Part shown: in pieces, positions 13,313-20,588 of the stretch | How positions within the stretch are numbered: the stretch's first letter is position 1 | How the letters are laid out: each line of letters starts with the position of its first letter | Source of the DNA: a virus | Strand: one strand, 5' to 3' | DNA length: 28,518 nt | IMG/VR virus record: IMGVR_UViG_3300014492_000711 | Location: 1-28,518 of that record | Program-made: the position numbers and the translations under genes | The notes under the pieces: model-generated | Databases searched by the model: none | The model's input: the letters and a program-made list of their open reading frames with translations, nothing else | What the model was told of the DNA's origin: nothing

Positions 13313-16072
13313 TTATCCCTGGAACCAATTCGGTTTGCGTCCGGCGGAACGGACCTGTTTGGCCGAGGCAAAGCGTTGAAGCCGATCGACCACATCGCCC
13401 GCGGCAGTCATGGCAAAGGCTTCGCCGGCAATGTTGATGGTGACCGGCCGCAGGCTGCTGCCTACCGACACGGCAGAAACCGCCGCCAAGCCGCCGTCAG
13501 CGAAGTGCATTGGTAGCGGCACCAATGCTTGCAACGACCGCACGAGCCCGCCTTCGGCAAACCGCGCGAATGCTTTCGGATTGATCTGCATCCCGTTGAG
13601 CGCATCGAACAGCGAGAGCCCGTATTTGCGCACGGCTGCGGCGCGGACCACGAACTCGCCGTTCGACAGCCACGCCGGGATCGAATCGCTGGTCGCAGAG
13701 CCGGGCCCGAACACCGCGCCGCCGCGGGCGTAACCATTGCCTCCGCTCGCCGCCTGCTGCTGGGCGCTGAACGCCTGCCGCGCCGCCTCCGCGATGGCGT
13801 TCCAGACGCCGAGAGCGAAGTCCCGCAGCGACGCGAGAAAGCCGATGACCCTGTCGATGCCGGCGCTCCAAAGCGACGCGATGCTGTCCCAGGCGCCGAC
13901 GACGCCATCAATGATCGCCTGCCAAGCCGATTGCGCGGCGGTGGTCAGTGTTTCCCAGAGGGCGTCCACCGAATCGACCCCCGCCTGCCAGGCAGCTTGC
14001 AGGGCAGCCCATAGCGCGGCGGCGCCGGATAGAATCTCGTCGGCCATCGATTGCGCCGCATCGAGGACCTCGCGCCAAGTCGCGCTCAGAAGCTGCATAC
14101 CGCTCTGCCAGCGCGCCGCCAGGCTGGTCCAGAACGCAGCAGCACTGGCAACCACAGCTAGGAAGGCGGCATTGGCCGTGGCGACGATTTGTTGCCACAC
14201 AACGCCAGCCGCCTGCACGAACGCCTCAAATTGCGCCGCGAGTCCGGTCGCAAGATTGGTCACAAACGACAACACCGCATCGAGTGCCGCTTGCGCGCGC
14301 TGCGCAAAGGTCGACCAGTCCACCGCGCGTACAAGCGTGACCGCAAGAAAGCCGATGGCCGCTCCGATGGCGGCGATCGCAACCGGAACGATGCCGATGG
14401 CGGCGATGAGGCCGACCACGGCAACGCGCAGAACGCCGAAGAGGCCGCCCAGTGCCTCGAATGCCACAAGCATGAGCTGTCCGACGGCGGTCACGGCGAC
14501 GAAAGATGCACGCAGCACCCCGAAGGCGCCGACAACGAGCTTGATGACGTTGGCAAGTAGTGTGAAGGCACCCACCATCCTGGCAAGGAGAAGCACGACG
14601 CCGACATCGGCGGCAGTCAGCTGCGTGCCGAAAATGCGGTTGATCGATTCGGCAATGGTCTGAAGGAGCGCAAGGAATTCCTTGAACGCCGGGACGATGA
14701 TGTTCTGGGTGACCTTTGCCACGGCCGCGCCGAGGTCGATGATCATTTGGCGCGCCGACTTGATCCAGCCCGTCTCGATTGCATCGGTGTCCCCGGTCAG
14801 CGCCCGGACCAGGTCAAGGAGCACCGGGCGAACGCGCGTCGCCAACTCGCTCGCCCATAGAAGAATATCGGTGCGAACACGGCCGATCGCATCAATGAGG
14901 AGCTCGGCAGCGTCGGTGATCGCCGGGGCAAAGATGATCCCAACGGAATTCTTGGTCGCGGCAACGCTACGCCGAAGGAGTGCCAAGGTTTCGCTCAGGC
15001 TCTTGCCAACCTCGAGCTCAGTGTCGCTCATGATCAGGCCGAGCCGTTCGGCGCGATTGCCGATCTGGTCGATCGCCTGCCGGCCGCCGCTCAACAGCTC
15101 GACCATCTGCGGGCCAAGCCGTCGGCCGAAGATCTCGACCACGCGTGAGGCCCGTTCGGCCGGTGTCGGCAGTGCGCTGATCTGGTCGGCGAGCGCCTTC
15201 AGCCGTTCGATCGCATCCTGATTGCTGGGCCCAAGTCCCTTGAGCGCCTGGTCGACATGAATGATGGATTCGCCTCCCTGCCGGACGCTTGGCCCGAACA
15301 GCTCCATTTCGCGGCGGAGCTTGTCATAATCCTGGGCGGCTTGCCGACCCGCGAAGCCGCCTTGCAGGGTGGCCTGGCGCAACTCGAGGAGACGCTGCTG
15401 ATTGCCGTTGAAATTATCAGACTGTTCCTGGACCTTTTCGTTGATCAGCGAGAGCGCTGACACCAACTTGTCTTCGCTGCCGCCGAGTTGCTCGGCGGCG
15501 ACGGCAAGTCTCTGATATTCCCGCGGCGAGGTGCCGGCTGCGATCGCGGCATCCTTGATCTGCTCCGCCGCGTTGGCTGCGGAGACTGAGATCGCAAGGA
15601 ACGACGCCGGCACAGCCGATAAGACTGCGACGGATCGGAGCACGGTACCGCTGATCGACTCGAATGCGCCCGTCACGCCATCGCGAAACTCGCGCACGCG
15701 ACCAAAAGCGCCCGAGAAAGCCGTGCCGACCGCCTGGACCGCAAGCCCGACCCGCGCGCCGATATTGACGGCCTCGACCAGCCGTTGCTGTGTCGCCTGG
15801 ACGGCGCCGCCGAACTGCGAAAAGCCCGAGCCGCTCTGTGCAGCAGTACTTCCGGTCGCAGCGATGCGCTGGCGAAGCTCATCAACGGTCGTACTCGCGC
15901 GCTTGGTCGCAGCTTCGATTGCCGAGGCGGGACCGCTGAGGTTGACCTTTTCGCCGGCCTTTTGCAGCTGCGCGAAGGCGTCCTCACCGGCTTTGCCGAG
16001 ATCGGCAAGCGCGCGCTTGACCTGATCGGAGCCTTCAAGCGCAATGCGTTGCGAGATCGTCGGGCGCGCCAT
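13313..16072 (-). CDS. tape measure protein
   Basis: The product has 919 residues and is the longest gene in the block. Residues 1-100 are helical and coiled-coil-like. Residues 100-480 are alanine-rich helices (lambda-type loop segments such as AGTSPREYQRLAVAAEQLGGSEDKL). Residues 488-585 are a long hydrophobic region. Residues about 590-790 repeat a tryptophan-rich helical motif (WQAGVDSVDALWETLTTA, then AWQAIIDGVVGAWDSI). This is the standard anatomy of a siphovirus tape measure, which sets tail length and enters the host at DNA injection. By the usual rule of about 0.15 nm per residue the tail would be roughly 140 nm. The ATG at 16072 lies one base past the preceding stop. The upstream chaperone gene is separated from it by cargo. 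Confidence 0.93.
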   Translation of the reverse strand: MARPTISQRIALEGSDQVKRALADLGKAGEDAFAQLQKAGEKVNLSGPASAIEAATKRASTTVDELRQRIAATGSTAAQSGSGFSQFGGAVQATQQRLVEAVNIGARVGLAVQAVGTAFSGAFGRVREFRDGVTGAFESISGTVLRSVAVLSAVPASFLAISVSAANAAEQIKDAAIAAGTSPREYQRLAVAAEQLGGSEDKLVSALSLINEKVQEQSDNFNGNQQRLLELRQATLQGGFAGRQAAQDYDKLRREMELFGPSVRQGGESIIHVDQALKGLGPSNQDAIERLKALADQISALPTPAERASRVVEIFGRRLGPQMVELLSGGRQAIDQIGNRAERLGLIMSDTELEVGKSLSETLALLRRSVAATKNSVGIIFAPAITDAAELLIDAIGRVRTDILLWASELATRVRPVLLDLVRALTGDTDAIETGWIKSARQMIIDLGAAVAKVTQNIIVPAFKEFLALLQTIAESINRIFGTQLTAADVGVVLLLARMVGAFTLLANVIKLVVGAFGVLRASFVAVTAVGQLMLVAFEALGGLFGVLRVAVVGLIAAIGIVPVAIAAIGAAIGFLAVTLVRAVDWSTFAQRAQAALDAVLSFVTNLATGLAAQFEAFVQAAGVVWQQIVATANAAFLAVVASAAAFWTSLAARWQSGMQLLSATWREVLDAAQSMADEILSGAAALWAALQAAWQAGVDSVDALWETLTTAAQSAWQAIIDGVVGAWDSIASLWSAGIDRVIGFLASLRDFALGVWNAIAEAARQAFSAQQQAASGGNGYARGGAVFGPGSATSDSIPAWLSNGEFVVRAAAVRKYGLSLFDALNGMQINPKAFARFAEGGLVRSLQALVPLPMHFADGGLAAVSAVSVGSSLRPVTINIAGEAFAMTAAGDVVDRLQRFASAKQVRSAGRKPNWFQG

Positions 16073-16073
16073 A

Positions 16074-16721
16074 TCAATCCGTGAAGTGCTTCAGATAGAG
16101 GTCGGGCAGCTTGGCTGCGGCGCGCCGGATCGCGTCGATGATTGCAAAGCGTTTACTGATGCTCGCAACATCGACGCCGACATAGAGCGGTACGAGTCTC
16201 ACCGTTCCCTTGCCACTCGGATTGCGGCCACGACGGAGAAGCGCCAGCGAGATCGGCTTGCCGGCGCGCACGTCGGTCGTCCGCACGTTGGCGCCGAGCA
16301 TCGCTGGCTTGCCCGGACGTCGAATAGTGTACAGCGGCATCCCGACTTGCTGCTGAAACTTTGCCGGCGGGATGCGCCGGCCGCCGGCACCGAACGGCGC
16401 ATTGGGCAATGGCAGCCACAACAGCGGCTTGCCGTGGATTACGGCGCCCTCTTCGAACACCTGCGCGTAGGGCACCTTGTGATAGATCAGCGCCGCCGCC
16501 CGCATGCTGTCACGGCCCGGCGGGTAGACCTTCGTGCGCAACGCATTCTGCCATTTACGGCTGAAGCCGGCGGCCGCGATGCTGGCGCGACCGCCCGCCT
16601 TGGCGAGCTCAGCAGCTTCGCGCACTGCGGCGGTGGCGGCCTTCGCGATCGGTCGCTCGCCTTCTGTGATTGCCTTAAAGAAGCCGCCCGCCACCGCTGA
16701 AAGCGTTAGGCGCAACGGCAT
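16074..16721 (-). CDS. DUF6441-like phage tail protein
   Basis: The product has 215 residues. Residues 50-100 (FSRKWQNALRTKVYP, then AALIYHKVPYAQVFEEGAVIHGKPLLWLPLP) are typical of the DUF6441 family found beside tape-measure genes in alphaproteobacterial prophages. The family assignment is from memory. The ATG at 16721 is preceded by GGACGGA. It is the first minus-strand gene downstream of the SOUL cargo unit and runs directly into the tape measure. Its likely role is a tail completion or assembly factor. Expression requires either readthrough across the antisense SOUL gene or a local minus-strand promoter, which I could not identify. Confidence 0.72.
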   Translation of the reverse strand: MPLRLTLSAVAGGFFKAITEGERPIAKAATAAVREAAELAKAGGRASIAAAGFSRKWQNALRTKVYPPGRDSMRAAALIYHKVPYAQVFEEGAVIHGKPLLWLPLPNAPFGAGGRRIPPAKFQQQVGMPLYTIRRPGKPAMLGANVRTTDVRAGKPISLALLRRGRNPSGKGTVRLVPLYVGVDVASISKRFAIIDAIRRAAAKLPDLYLKHFTD

Positions 16722-16742
16722 TTGTTCCGTCCATCATTAAGT

Positions 16743-16764
16743 CATCAATCGGCACTGATTGATG
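16743..16764. repeat. short inverted repeat in the spacer upstream of the SOUL gene
   Basis: CATCAATC (16743-16750) and GATTGATG (16757-16764) form a perfect 8-bp inverted repeat around a six-base loop. There is no T-run on either side, so it is not a standard terminator. It lies between the divergently read DUF6441-like gene and SOUL gene and could be an operator. The evidence is weak. Confidence 0.35.
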
Positions 16765-16863
16765 CGCAGTCGGTCATTCGAGTGGATGGGCAAAAAGTCG
16801 ACGGCCGTGCTCTCGAACGGAAAGCGAGCCGAGAGACGGAATATCCCTGCCCTATGTAGGTCC

Positions 16864-16892
16864 TTGCGACGGTTCTATCGGTTGCATAGCTA
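16864..16892 (+). promoter_or_regulatory. possible promoter for the SOUL gene
   Basis: TTGCGA (16864-16869) and TAGCTA (16887-16892) are 17 bases apart, 58 bases before the SOUL ATG. The match to consensus is modest. An independent promoter is expected because the gene opposes the surrounding operon. Confidence 0.25.
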
Positions 16893-16950
16893 GATAAGAT
16901 CAACGTTGGTTTCGCCGTGACCGCCCGATCGAAATCAAGGCAATGACTGG

Positions 16951-17580
16951 ATGAGAAAGAAGAACACATTATGGATCGCTGTCGGAGTTATTTTACTCGG
17001 TGCCGCGGCATGGGGGCCGATTGTGAGTAACGTTGAGCAGCCCAAATATGAAACCGTCGAAACGGCCGATAAAATTGAAATTCGCGACTACGCGCCCATT
17101 ATCGTTGCCGAGACAGATGTGTCCGGAGAACGCCGAACGGCAATAGGCGAAGGCTTTCGCACCATAGCGGGCTACATCTTCGGCAATAATCTCTCTTCAC
17201 AGAAGGTGCCGATGACCGCTCCCGTCACCCAGCAGGCCAGTGAAAAAATAGCCATGACCGCACCGGTAACCCAGCAAGGTGATGGCGAGACTTGGCACGT
17301 CAGATTCGTCATGCCCGCTAACTACACTATGGACACGCTCCCGAAGCCGAAGAATCCTGCCGTCAAGATCAAGGAAATTGCGGCTAAACGGTTTGCGGTG
17401 ATCCGCTTCTCCGGATGGGCGGGTGAGGAAAGTCTGAAGCGTCGCACCGATGAATTGGACGCATTCATCAGTGCGAAAAATCTGCATCCCGTGTCGGCGC
17501 CCACCTATGCATATTACAACCCACCGTGGACGCTGCCATTTTTCCGCCGTAACGAGGTTATGATCGAAATTGCGCGTTAG
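16951..17580 (+). CDS. membrane-anchored SOUL-family haem-binding protein (prophage cargo)
   Basis: The product has 209 residues. An N-terminal basic stretch and hydrophobic helix (about 7-26) give a signal anchor or uncleaved signal peptide, so the domain is predicted to be periplasmic. Residues about 33-207 are a SOUL domain, with KYETVETADKIEIRDYAP at the start, KVPMTAPVTQ in the middle and PFFRRNEVMIEI at the end. The MTAPVTQQ unit occurs twice in tandem. SOUL proteins bind haem or related tetrapyrroles, but their bacterial role is not settled. The gene opposes all neighbouring phage genes, and its TAG overlaps the TAA of the tail-chaperone extension by three bases. It looks like a lysogenic-conversion (moron) gene and seems less GC-rich than its neighbours by eye. 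Confidence 0.9.
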   Translation: MRKKNTLWIAVGVILLGAAAWGPIVSNVEQPKYETVETADKIEIRDYAPIIVAETDVSGERRTAIGEGFRTIAGYIFGNNLSSQKVPMTAPVTQQASEKIAMTAPVTQQGDGETWHVRFVMPANYTMDTLPKPKNPAVKIKEIAAKRFAVIRFSGWAGEESLKRRTDELDAFISAKNLHPVSAPTYAYYNPPWTLPFFRRNEVMIEIAR

Positions 17581-18184
17581 TGACGCTGCAAATCTTCAAT
17601 CTGTTTCTTGAGTGCTCGTGGGTCACCACGGGCAGCGAGTGCGCCGAGCGCGAGTTGTTCAGCGGCCAACCGCTTTCTGCGTCGCTCGGCGAAATAGAGC
17701 GAGCCCGCGATTTCGCGCGGCGTCATCGCCCAGACTTCGGAACGCGGGTAATTGGTGGCGATCAGGGCGTCGATGGCTTCGGCGATTTCGAAGCCGGCGC
17801 CGTAACGGATGGAGCGGCGTCGAGGATGCCGCCGAGCGCCGTCAACTTCTCGACGAAAGGGCCGAGGCCCCCCGGCAGCGTGAGCCGAAGGATAGTGGCG
17901 AGGAGATTGGCCTGGGCATCAATAGCGAGCTTGCCGGCCACCTCCTCGGCTTTTGGGTCGCCCGGATAACCGCACCCGGCTGCGATGATGGCGGCCACTG
18001 CGTCGCCGCCCATCGTCATCAACTCCTCGGCCTCAACCTCCTGCCCGCTCATCAACTTGCGCAGCTCAGGAAAGCGGCCGAGCAGATGCGCTACACCCTT
18101 TGCTGAGATCCCGTGTACGGCGACGGCTACACCCTGCACCTCGACGGTCTCGACGTTGGGCGCGATATCGATCAGGCCTACCAT
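17577..18184 (-). CDS. tail assembly chaperone, -1 frameshift fusion product (GT-like)
   Basis: Reading the chaperone from ATG 18184 to codon GGC at 17869-17867 and then slipping -1 opens a frame without stops to the TAA at 17579-17577. The fusion is 202 residues: 106 from the first frame and 96 from the second. The added part contains GFEIAEAIDALIATNYPRSE and MTPREIAGSLYFAERRRKRL, which reads as real protein and resembles the second-frame product of alphaproteobacterial tail chaperones. In lambda, G and the frameshifted GT chaperone the tape measure during tail assembly. Here the frameshift is predicted from the heptamer and the open frame. The second frame alone could start at ATG 17726 (49 residues) but shows no strong ribosome site. 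Confidence 0.75.
17762..18184 (-). CDS. tail assembly chaperone, unshifted product (G-like)
   Basis: The product has 140 residues. The frame is open to a TTG at 18199, but the ATG at 18184 is preferred because TTGAGGTA lies at normal spacing. The domain begins LIDIAPNVETVEVQGVAVAVHGISAKG and continues with FPELRKLMSGQEV, a pattern of small acidic/helical tail assembly proteins. The C-terminal 30 residues after the slippery site (ending APASKSPKPSTP) are low-complexity, as expected if the unshifted tail matters little. A TATAAC element at 18207-18202 on the minus strand could be a -10 box, but no -35 box is evident. It sits between the tail tube gene and the tape measure, as gene G does in lambda, but with cargo on both sides. 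Confidence 0.78.
   Translation of the reverse strand: MVGLIDIAPNVETVEVQGVAVAVHGISAKGVAHLLGRFPELRKLMSGQEVEAEELMTMGGDAVAAIIAAGCGYPGDPKAEEVAGKLAIDAQANLLATILRLTLPGGLGPFVEKLTALGGILDAAPSVTAPASKSPKPSTP
17867..17873 (-). other. -1 programmed frameshift site, G GGG GGC
   Basis: On the minus strand the heptamer GGGGGGC lies in the frame of the chaperone as X XXY YYZ (CCG GGG GGC, with GGC as codon 106 from ATG 18184). After slippage both tRNAs re-pair with G-rich codons. The -1 frame is open for 96 codons. This is among the slippery forms used by phage G/GT genes. Confidence 0.78.
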
Positions 18185-18238
18185 TGGAAAGTACCTCAAT
18201 AGTTATAGGTTTTGAGCCATTTTCACGTGATCGACGGG

Positions 18239-18280
18239 TTGTACTTGGCAATTTGCCCCATATGTTGTAGGCAAGTTGCC
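18239..18280 (+). promoter_or_regulatory. promoter and double palindromic operator of the RES-Xre module
   Basis: Two copies of the perfect palindrome GGCAANTTGCC lie at 18247-18257 and 18270-18280, with centres 23 bases apart (about two helical turns). A likely promoter, TTGTAC (18239-18244) and TATGTT (18261-18266) with a 16-base spacer, is interleaved with them. Paired operators overlapping the promoter are the usual form of toxin-antitoxin autoregulation, so the antitoxin of the next gene is the expected ligand. The palindromes and spacing are seen directly, while binding is inferred. Confidence 0.6.
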
Positions 18281-18300
18281 GAAGTTCATAGGAGAGCCGA

Positions 18301-18750
18301 ATGTCCTCGCCAACCCCGCAGCCGGTGATCGAGAGAGTTTTTCGCAAGCTAGGCGGCCCTCAGGCCCTGGGCAGTGACGTGTCTTCGGAGGCCGATCTGG
18401 CTCGCATCGTTCATGGTCGCATTCGGCTGGCCGTTCTCGCCCACGTCTTGAAAGCAGGATTTTCAAAACAGGAGATCGAGCGCTTCGTTATTCCGTCGCG
18501 CACTTGGAGGCACCGTAAGACGAAGAGACAACCTCTTTCGATCGAGGAGTCCGACCGCGTTGTAAGGCTCGCTCGCATTCAAGCCTTGGCAGAGGATGTG
18601 TTCGGCGATGCTGAAAAGGCCAACCGATGGCTTCGCGAAGGGTTGGGAATTCTAAATGGAAGCTCGCCACTCGAAGTCGCACGGACCGACGCCGGTGTTC
18701 GTTTGATCGAGCAAATTCTTGCGAAGCTCGACTGGGGCGCCGCCGCCTAG
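18301..18750 (+). CDS. Xre/MbcA/ParS-type antitoxin (DUF2384)
   Basis: The product has 149 residues. The ATG at 18301 is preceded by AGGAGAG. Residues about 30-80 form a helix-turn-helix-like region (ARIVHGRIRLAVLAHVLKAG, then FVIPSRTWRHRK). Residues 93-149 are the toxin-binding DUF2384 module, with AEDVFGDAEKANRWLREG, SSPLEVARTDAGVRLIEQIL and a C-terminal LDWGA. It should bind and neutralise the RES toxin encoded immediately downstream (TAG directly followed by ATG) and repress its own promoter through the two palindromes upstream. Both genes oppose the phage tail operon, which marks the pair as an inserted cargo unit. Confidence 0.92.
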   Translation: MSSPTPQPVIERVFRKLGGPQALGSDVSSEADLARIVHGRIRLAVLAHVLKAGFSKQEIERFVIPSRTWRHRKTKRQPLSIEESDRVVRLARIQALAEDVFGDAEKANRWLREGLGILNGSSPLEVARTDAGVRLIEQILAKLDWGAAA

Positions 18751-19218
18751 ATGCGTCTTTGGCGGCTATCTAGTGAGCGGCGCGCCCGCGCCTTCGATGG
18801 CGGCTACGGGCTTGCCAATGACGGCCGCTGGAACACGCAGGGTCGCCCGGTAACATACTGTTCGACGGTGGTTTCGCTTACCGCGCTGGAAAAGCGCGTT
18901 CACGTGACCGATCCCGCTCTCTTGCCGGCACAGGTCCTTGTTACTTACGAGTTGCCAGATCGAGTTTCCATGCGAACGATCGGCATCAGCGAGCTTCCTT
19001 CAGACTGGACGGCACGCCAGACCCATACACAAAACATTGGCGATCAATGGCTCGATTCGGTATCTGAAGTATTGCTATTTGTTCCGTCTGTCATTGTGCC
19101 GATCGCAGACGTGCCAGATCGAAACGTGCTTATTAATCATCGCGTCGCGGACGCTGCTTTGATCAAGATCGCGGACGTTGCTCCGTTCTCACTCGATCCA
19201 CGACTCTTCAAGCCCTGA
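18751..19218 (+). CDS. RES-domain toxin (NAD-targeting family)
   Basis: The product has 155 residues and is nearly all RES domain. It has MRLWRL with Arg5, GRWNTQGRPVTYCSTVVSLTALE with Arg26, Tyr36 and Glu47 as the conserved active-site type residues, and a C-terminal VPDRNVLINHRVADAAL. Characterised RES toxins of RES-Xre pairs deplete NAD+ and arrest growth. The start abuts the stop of the antitoxin, so translation is coupled and toxin output depends on antitoxin synthesis. In a prophage the pair could stabilise the lysogen or act against superinfecting phages. Either is inference. No disruption of the reading frame is seen. Confidence 0.93.
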   Translation: MRLWRLSSERRARAFDGGYGLANDGRWNTQGRPVTYCSTVVSLTALEKRVHVTDPALLPAQVLVTYELPDRVSMRTIGISELPSDWTARQTHTQNIGDQWLDSVSEVLLFVPSVIVPIADVPDRNVLINHRVADAALIKIADVAPFSLDPRLFKP

Positions 19219-19270
19219 CGACACTTGCGGAGCTAGAGTTTACTGAATGTTCTGTTTTCTTTAGCTGTGA

Positions 19271-19795
19271 TCACGCGCTTGCCGCGCCCTCACGCACCGT
19301 CCAGGTGCCGAACTTTCCATCCTCGTTCGACAACGCCTCGCCTTCGATCTCGATGTTGCCCCACTCGTCGGAGATCGGGTTAAGGCTCTTGCCCGGCTTG
19401 AACACGACCCGAAATAGGCAAATGTCCATCTGCGCGCCAATCTCGTTGGTGCCTTCGTATTTCAGTTCGCCCTCGAACGAATTGCGCGAAAAGATATCGA
19501 TGACCTTGTTGCCGGCGCTATCGGTCTCGACATCGCCCAGGAGTGCCATTGCGAGGTTGTCGGCGGTCCACTCGTCCATGACCATAGTCACGGTCATCTT
19601 CTTCTCGGTGACCACTTCCTTATCCTTCTTTTTGACGCCCTCGCGCGAAGAGAAGTGCTCCAGCGTGGTGAGGTTCGGTGTGGTCTCAAGCGAGCTGACA
19701 TTGCCGAGATCTCGGTAGGTCAATTCGCCCACGGCCTTGAAGCTGAGCTTGCCTTTGCCGACGTAGTAATTGTCGGTTGAAGGAGAGACGGGCAT
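19271..19795 (-). CDS. major tail (tube) protein
   Basis: The product has 174 residues. The start PVSPSTDNYYVGKGKLSFKAVGELTYRDLGNV is typical of siphovirus tail-tube proteins, as are the charged loop KKKDKEVVTEKK and the C-terminal beta-hairpins (WGNIEIEGEALSNEDGKFGTWTV). The ATG at 19795 has GGAGG upstream. It follows the tail terminator-like gene and is followed by the RES-Xre cargo and then the tail assembly chaperone. In other lambda-like phages the chaperone follows the tube gene directly, so the cargo interrupts a conserved pair. Confidence 0.85.
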   Translation of the reverse strand: MPVSPSTDNYYVGKGKLSFKAVGELTYRDLGNVSSLETTPNLTTLEHFSSREGVKKKDKEVVTEKKMTVTMVMDEWTADNLAMALLGDVETDSAGNKVIDIFSRNSFEGELKYEGTNEIGAQMDICLFRVVFKPGKSLNPISDEWGNIEIEGEALSNEDGKFGTWTVREGAASA

Positions 19796-19821
19796 TGCGG
19801 GCCTCCAATCTGGATACGAGG

Positions 19822-20259
19822 TCAGAGCTGCTCTGGGCGCAGCACATAAGAGAACGAGAACTGCATGTTCATAGAGCCTTCCATCGAGCGACCGTGACCC
19901 AGATGCGTGCCGCAGCCGGCGTAACGCACGTGGCCGTTCGAGCCAGCGAGCGCGTTGAGCTGCTGATCGGCGAGGACGGCCTTGATGAGCTTGGCGCGCA
20001 GCGCATTGAGCGCGGTCCCGACCATTTCCGGCTTGGCACCAAGGAGAATCAGCAACTCGGGCGACATCTCAACGATGTTGGGCGCGCGCCCGGGATGTTC
20101 TCCGGCATGCTCGGCCGCGCTCTCGTCGGCATCGAAGATCGCGATGGCGGGGCGGGAGCGCTCGGAGATTTCATCCTGGTTGCGAACCGCGGTGGCGACG
20201 CCTTCAATCCCAGCGGCGATCTCGACAAGCCGCCGCAAGATCGCCTCACGCTTGTCCAT
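19822..20259 (-). CDS. minor tail protein, tail terminator/completion-like
   Basis: The product has 145 residues. It begins with a helix (KREAILRRLVEIAAGIEGVATAVRNQ), then SRPAIAIFDADESA and VEMSPELLILLGAKPEMVGTALNALRAKLIKAVL, and ends in a beta-rich MQFSFSYVLRPEQL. The small alpha/beta architecture and position before the tail tube match gpU/gpZ-type tail completion proteins. The ATG at 20259 overlaps the TAA of the preceding gene (TAATG). The precise lambda equivalent cannot be fixed by eye. Confidence 0.75.
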   Translation of the reverse strand: MDKREAILRRLVEIAAGIEGVATAVRNQDEISERSRPAIAIFDADESAAEHAGEHPGRAPNIVEMSPELLILLGAKPEMVGTALNALRAKLIKAVLADQQLNALAGSNGHVRYAGCGTHLGHGRSMEGSMNMQFSFSYVLRPEQL

Positions 20260-20585
20260 TAATCTTCCTGCATCAGGATAAGACGAAGCTCGCCGGCGTT
20301 CTCAGTGAAGCTCTTGATACGCCAGGCCACACCATCGAGCGCCAATTGACCATCGACGAGGTCGTCGAACTTGATGCCGTTCAAGAGGAGCATGCTGCGG
20401 CGAACGTCGACGGCCGGCCGGATGGTCTGCACACCAATGGCGCCGCCTTCCTCGACGGAGACACCCTTGGTGTTGTCGATCACCTCAATGTCGTAGCTTG
20501 CCGGCCCGATCGTGAGCACCGCCGGTTTGCCGAAAATGTCGTAGACCGGGCCGAGCACCGCGGCGTTGAAGTCGATCCTGCCCAC
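20259..20585 (-). CDS. head-tail joining protein, FII-like
   Basis: The product has 108 residues. The start is GTG at 20585, three bases after the stop of the capsid gene. The sequence (FGKPAVLTIGPASYDIEVID, VEEGGAIGVQTIRPAVDVRRSMLLLNG, LDGVAWRIKSFTENAGELRLILM) has the mixed beta layout of small connector proteins such as lambda gpFII. It should close the head-tail interface. The assignment rests on size, fold impression and gene order. Confidence 0.75.
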   Translation of the reverse strand: MGRIDFNAAVLGPVYDIFGKPAVLTIGPASYDIEVIDNTKGVSVEEGGAIGVQTIRPAVDVRRSMLLLNGIKFDDLVDGQLALDGVAWRIKSFTENAGELRLILMQED

Positions 20586-20588
20586 GGC

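Noticed and set aside
13737-14663. 308-codon plus-strand open frame over the tape measure
   Set aside because: It is alanine/threonine-rich antisense of an alanine-rich helical protein; no start signal or family resemblance.
16745-16969. 74-codon minus-strand frame upstream of the DUF6441-like gene
   Set aside because: It overlaps the SOUL start and its promoter region, has no ribosome site, and reads as random basic/serine-rich sequence.
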